Positions 61,391 through 64,000 of a DNA stretch of 64,000 nucleotides are shown piece by piece. Both the position numbers and the translations under genes were made by a program. How positions within the stretch are numbered: position 1 is the first letter of the stretch; every line of letters starts with the position of its first letter. The stretch is from Marisa cornuarietis (Eukaryota; Mollusca; Gastropoda; Architaenioglossa; Ampullariidae). The notes beneath the pieces are model-generated. The model made no database searches. It worked only from the letters and a program-made list of their open reading frames with translations, and was not told where the DNA came from. The stretch spans positions 1,302,001 through 1,366,000 of the forward strand of contig SMMW01000005.1 of assembly GCA_004794655.1 (NCBI GenBank), read 5' to 3'.

Positions 61391-61518
61391 CCAGTGCTTC
61401 CGTGAAAACAATTGACACCTGTAGATTCCTCGTGAGGAGTAAACACTCCCGATCACACAGGACACACTGACACACCATGAGGTAGTAACTCCTTCACGTG
61501 ATACGTTTTCTGATGGAT
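61391..61518 (-). CDS. Gene D exon 3 (open, cysteine moved)
   Basis: 128 nt, donor GTAAAA. The first conserved Cys (VSCE) is Arg (codon at 61496-61498) and a new Cys appears in SWCVS. Confidence 0.7.
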
Positions 61519-61805
61519 CTAGTCAAAACAAGAAGTTAATAATCGTAATAATCGTAAACCAATGTGACTGTGTTTTAGTCGCAAAGCGGTTCTTTGGTTC
61601 TGGTCTCTCTTTTTCTATCTCATTCTGTCTCTCAATTTCTCTTTTTTCCCTTCCCGTCTCTCTCTCTCTCTATTTAAGAACAAAAGACATTGATAAGCAC
61701 CTAAAAAGACTACTCGTCTAACAGTTGAATAGAAATTACTTGCATAGGATCTAACTAAAATAAAAGATTTAAACAAAGCCTTCAGTAAATAAAAATACAA
61801 CTCAC

Positions 61806-62159
61806 ATACATAGTTGAGCCCACAGTGAGCTGACTCCTTAGCGTGCGCATTATTCACAGAAGTACACTCAAGACTGCCGTTGACAAGCTGAACATTGTGA
61901 TATATCTTCGTGTTGTTCTCAGTGTTGATGGTGATCAGTTTAGTGTGGTAATCGTTTACACTTGCTGAAAATGTTTCGGAAAAAGACACTGATGACGTAC
62001 AGCCTTCTTCTGTACAATTTGCTAAATGGAAAGACGTATTTGTACCATGGCTAACTACGTGTAGTCTCCACTGTATTTCTCTCTCTGCCTTGCAGATGAT
62101 AGAAGTGTTGAGGCCAGCTGTTAATTCCATGATGCTGTCATTGGCACAGTGTTTTACGT
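61806..62159 (-). CDS. Gene D exon 2 (open)
   Basis: 354 nt, same length as in B, all six cysteines kept (KHCAND, IICKAE, ANCTEEGC, SLEC, AHCGLN). Confidence 0.75.
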
Positions 62160-62305
62160 CTGTAAAATGTCGCAAAAATTAATGGCCTACTCTTTCGTCG
62201 ACAATCGATTAGTTTTCGATACTTCATATCGTACAAAAACAGTATTGCTTGAAACAAAGTGTAAATTCTCACATCCACGCTATTGAATATGTTCTTCAGA
62301 TGCCT

Positions 62306-62307
<2 letters not shown>

Positions 62308-62343
<36 letters not shown>
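62308..62343. repeat. (CA)n microsatellite in intron 1 of gene D
   Basis: About 36 bp, shorter than the tract at the same place in gene B. Confidence 0.9.
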
Positions 62344-62345
<2 letters not shown>

Positions 62346-62809
62346 CAGAGCACTCACATACACACTGCGCATGTCTCTTTAATCTGTGCAGGCAGTGAAT
62401 AAAATCAACATTTGTCAGTAAATCAGTTTACAACATACCCATACCAATCTCTGTGTTTCAAATGTCTGAGCTCAGTTAATTACAAGATACTCCTAAGAAT
62501 TACACTGAGAATTACACTGTTGAATTCACGAAATGCAAACCTTTGGACATAACACTTCTCATCTGCATTGAGGAATGATGTTACCTTTTTCTGTGACCCC
62601 TCAAAACAGGATGGCTGTTATGGCAACGAATGCATGAGCTCAAAATTTTATTAGCAGCTGCTCTCTTTACTGACACCGATAGAAATACGCCTGCTTTTAC
62701 GAGGTGTTTTTTTAATTCAATACATTTTTTAAAATCAGCTGATGATGTTAAACATGTTTCATGTTTGATCAATATGGCATGCTCTTTAATACAAGATATG
62801 ACCTCTTAC

Positions 62810-62885
62810 CTCTGGCAGTTGACAGACCAAGCAAAAGCAGTAAAGCGCTTACAGTCCAGACTCGTGAGTTCACAAAAGCAAGCAT
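62810..62885 (-). CDS. Gene D exon 1, signal peptide (open)
   Basis: MLAFVNSRVWTVSALLLLLG then LSTAR, phase 1, donor GTAAGAGG. Ten-plus residues of the core are identical to gene B. Confidence 0.75.
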
Positions 62886-63322
62886 GTCACATGTATGTTT
62901 TCACGGCTGATGACAATCTAAATTAGAACTGTCATTAATACGATGTTCTTGCGTGCCTCCTTAGTCAGATAGAAGGCACCTTCATGCTCGCCACTTGAGA
63001 TGTACAGTTCCTTCGTTAATGCCACTTTAGGTATACTGCTTCTTCATGCCTCCCATCACTATACTATGATAAGCAATTATGCAGTAGAATAATTGTCACT
63101 CTGCTGAAAACATGAAAACAAATTCTTTCTTAAAATACTACGTTTCACAGGGCGTTGATTACTCTAAAAGCAATAGATGAGTGCATGCGCACTTTACTAA
63201 GTAATCCACTTCTTGTTTGAATTTCTACTCTCGATCAACCCTCGATACACTGTAACCCGACATTTCCGTATTATTAATCACCTGCCTCGGTTTAATGTAT
63301 GCCAGCTGACACGCGGCTTCTA

Positions 63323-63331
63323 CTATTTATA
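63323..63331 (-). promoter_or_regulatory. TATA box of gene D
   Basis: Minus-strand TATAAATAG, followed by the same GTAGAAGCCGCGTGTCAGC as in gene B. 438 bp upstream of the D ATG. The promoter looks intact although the gene is broken. Confidence 0.55.
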
Positions 63332-63735
63332 TTTCCGTGCAGCTTAGACTCAATTTAGAGTAGATGTGGAATTTTTAAATACAAATGTGATCGTTTCAGT
63401 AAGAGGTGACTTACATTGTCTATCAGATGGCAAAGTTTCCTTCTCGACATCACAACAATAATTATATACTTCCTTGTTGCATAACTCTTCCCCTGTAAAA
63501 CCTCTCTTGCACATATTTCTTACGTAGAGTATTGCAAAGACTGGTGAAAGCTTTAAAGTAAGTTAACAAATGGGAATGAAGTAAGACGGCAACAAATAAA
63601 TTAATGACGAGGTACATAAGTACAACCGTCTTCCCCTTTTCTTCGATTCACGTAAAAAAATATTACATTTAAAATTACTTGAAACGCTTGAAACTACAAG
63701 ATCACCACTGTAACAAAGAACTAAAAGGCATGTAA

Positions 63736-64000
63736 CCTTGGTGACAAATCTGTAAGACGTATTTGATCCTCTAGTAAGTTAGAATGTTGTCGTCACTGCT
63801 ATTATCACGAGATACTTCATCTGCAAACTTATCTTGTGCTCAAAACGTTGCATTTCCATCTCTCATTAAATTTTATCTGCCGTTCAAAAATATTGTAAGC
63901 GATTGTTAATATTTTATGATATTCTTGTTAACATTTCATGCATGTATCGGCATAATACAAGATGACATGGTCTTGAATGCTTGTTTGGCATGATGTTTTA
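63736..64000. other. Beyond the duplication, nothing recognised
   Basis: AT-rich sequence to the right edge that no longer aligns with the gene B flank. Confidence 0.4.

Larger units (their letters stand above)
56105..62885 (-). pseudogene. Gene D: decayed paralog of gene B
   Basis: Exons 1-4 are open and splice-competent (62810-62885, 61806-62159, 61391-61518, 60498-60678) and encode signal peptide, domain 1 and domain 2 nearly identical to B. Downstream the gene is broken. Exon 5 (59844-60073) has two stops (59961-59963, 59898-59900), a deletion removing the DTAxYxC segment and an altered donor. Exon 6 (59209-59525) has a frame-shifting deletion and a stop. Exon 7 (58782-58852) is shortened and joined to SINE sequence with no donor. 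Exon 8 (56105-56414) has lost its acceptor AG, has a stop inside the ITIM (56301-56303) and carries a 92-bp insertion. A membrane receptor cannot be made; a short secreted product of exons 1-4 remains possible. Confidence 0.85.
55510..63735 (-). repeat. Segmental duplication block D (direct copy of block B)
   Basis: Collinear with 5540-15085 in the same orientation, from the GCAGCCGTAG / TG tract on the left to the CTTGAAACGCTTGAAACTAC stretch on the right. Internal deletions, the largest corresponding to B 9320-10113. Confidence 0.85.

Overview
The window is invertebrate nuclear DNA, most likely from a mollusc (probably a gastropod; this is inference). Coding sequence is split into short exons with GT..AG borders. 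Introns are rich in (CA)n/(TG)n, (AT)n and (ATC)n tracts. Relics of hAT elements, tRNA-derived SINEs and foldback elements are interspersed. I see no bacterial operons, rRNA or CRISPR, and no functional tRNA.

The window is dominated by a local cluster of related single-pass immunoglobulin-superfamily (IgSF) receptor genes. The ancestral layout has eight exons: signal peptide (E1), a six-cysteine Ig-like domain (E2), a second domain split over E3 and E4, a third Ig domain with the DTAxYxC signature (E5), a fourth domain (E6), a transmembrane exon (E7) and one cytoplasmic exon (E8). E8 carries an ITIM (LTYVSL) and, 21 residues later, an ITSM-type motif (TEYSTV or TEYSII). Introns are phase 1 throughout except phase 0 between E3 and E4. 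Two members are complete and open across all eight exons: gene B (minus, 6223-14239, 555 aa) and gene E (minus, 36071-43134, 570 aa). Their tails resemble vertebrate inhibitory receptors of the Siglec/SLAM/PD-1 type in motif order and spacing.

Region by region: 1-1902 holds the 5' end of gene A (minus, running off the left edge). 2829-3003 is a dead E2 exon. 5540-15085 is the gene B duplication unit. A 581-bp palindromic foldback element lies at 15126-15706. 15704-20477 holds degraded family members, including an alternative transmembrane exon and a tyrosine-free tail. 23716-29325 is gene G (plus), a different small type I membrane protein of 270 aa with a 16-nt microexon. 30686-32330 is an internally deleted hAT transposon with terminal inverted repeats. 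36071-43134 is gene E. 44440-46690 is an inverted copy of the gene B 3' region with an orphan ITIM tail exon. An orphan E3 lies at 47854. Gene F (plus, 49949-52781) is a truncated member with a possible frameshift in its signal peptide. 55510-63735 is block D, a direct duplicate of block B whose gene is a pseudogene (stops, deletions, lost splice sites and a retroposon in the tail exon).

Reading: a birth-and-death cluster of putative inhibitory innate receptors, in which the phosphotyrosine tail is preserved while ectodomain exons diverge, break and shuffle. Domain names, motif matches and exon phases were read from the sequence. Inhibitory signalling and immune function are inference. No database search was possible.
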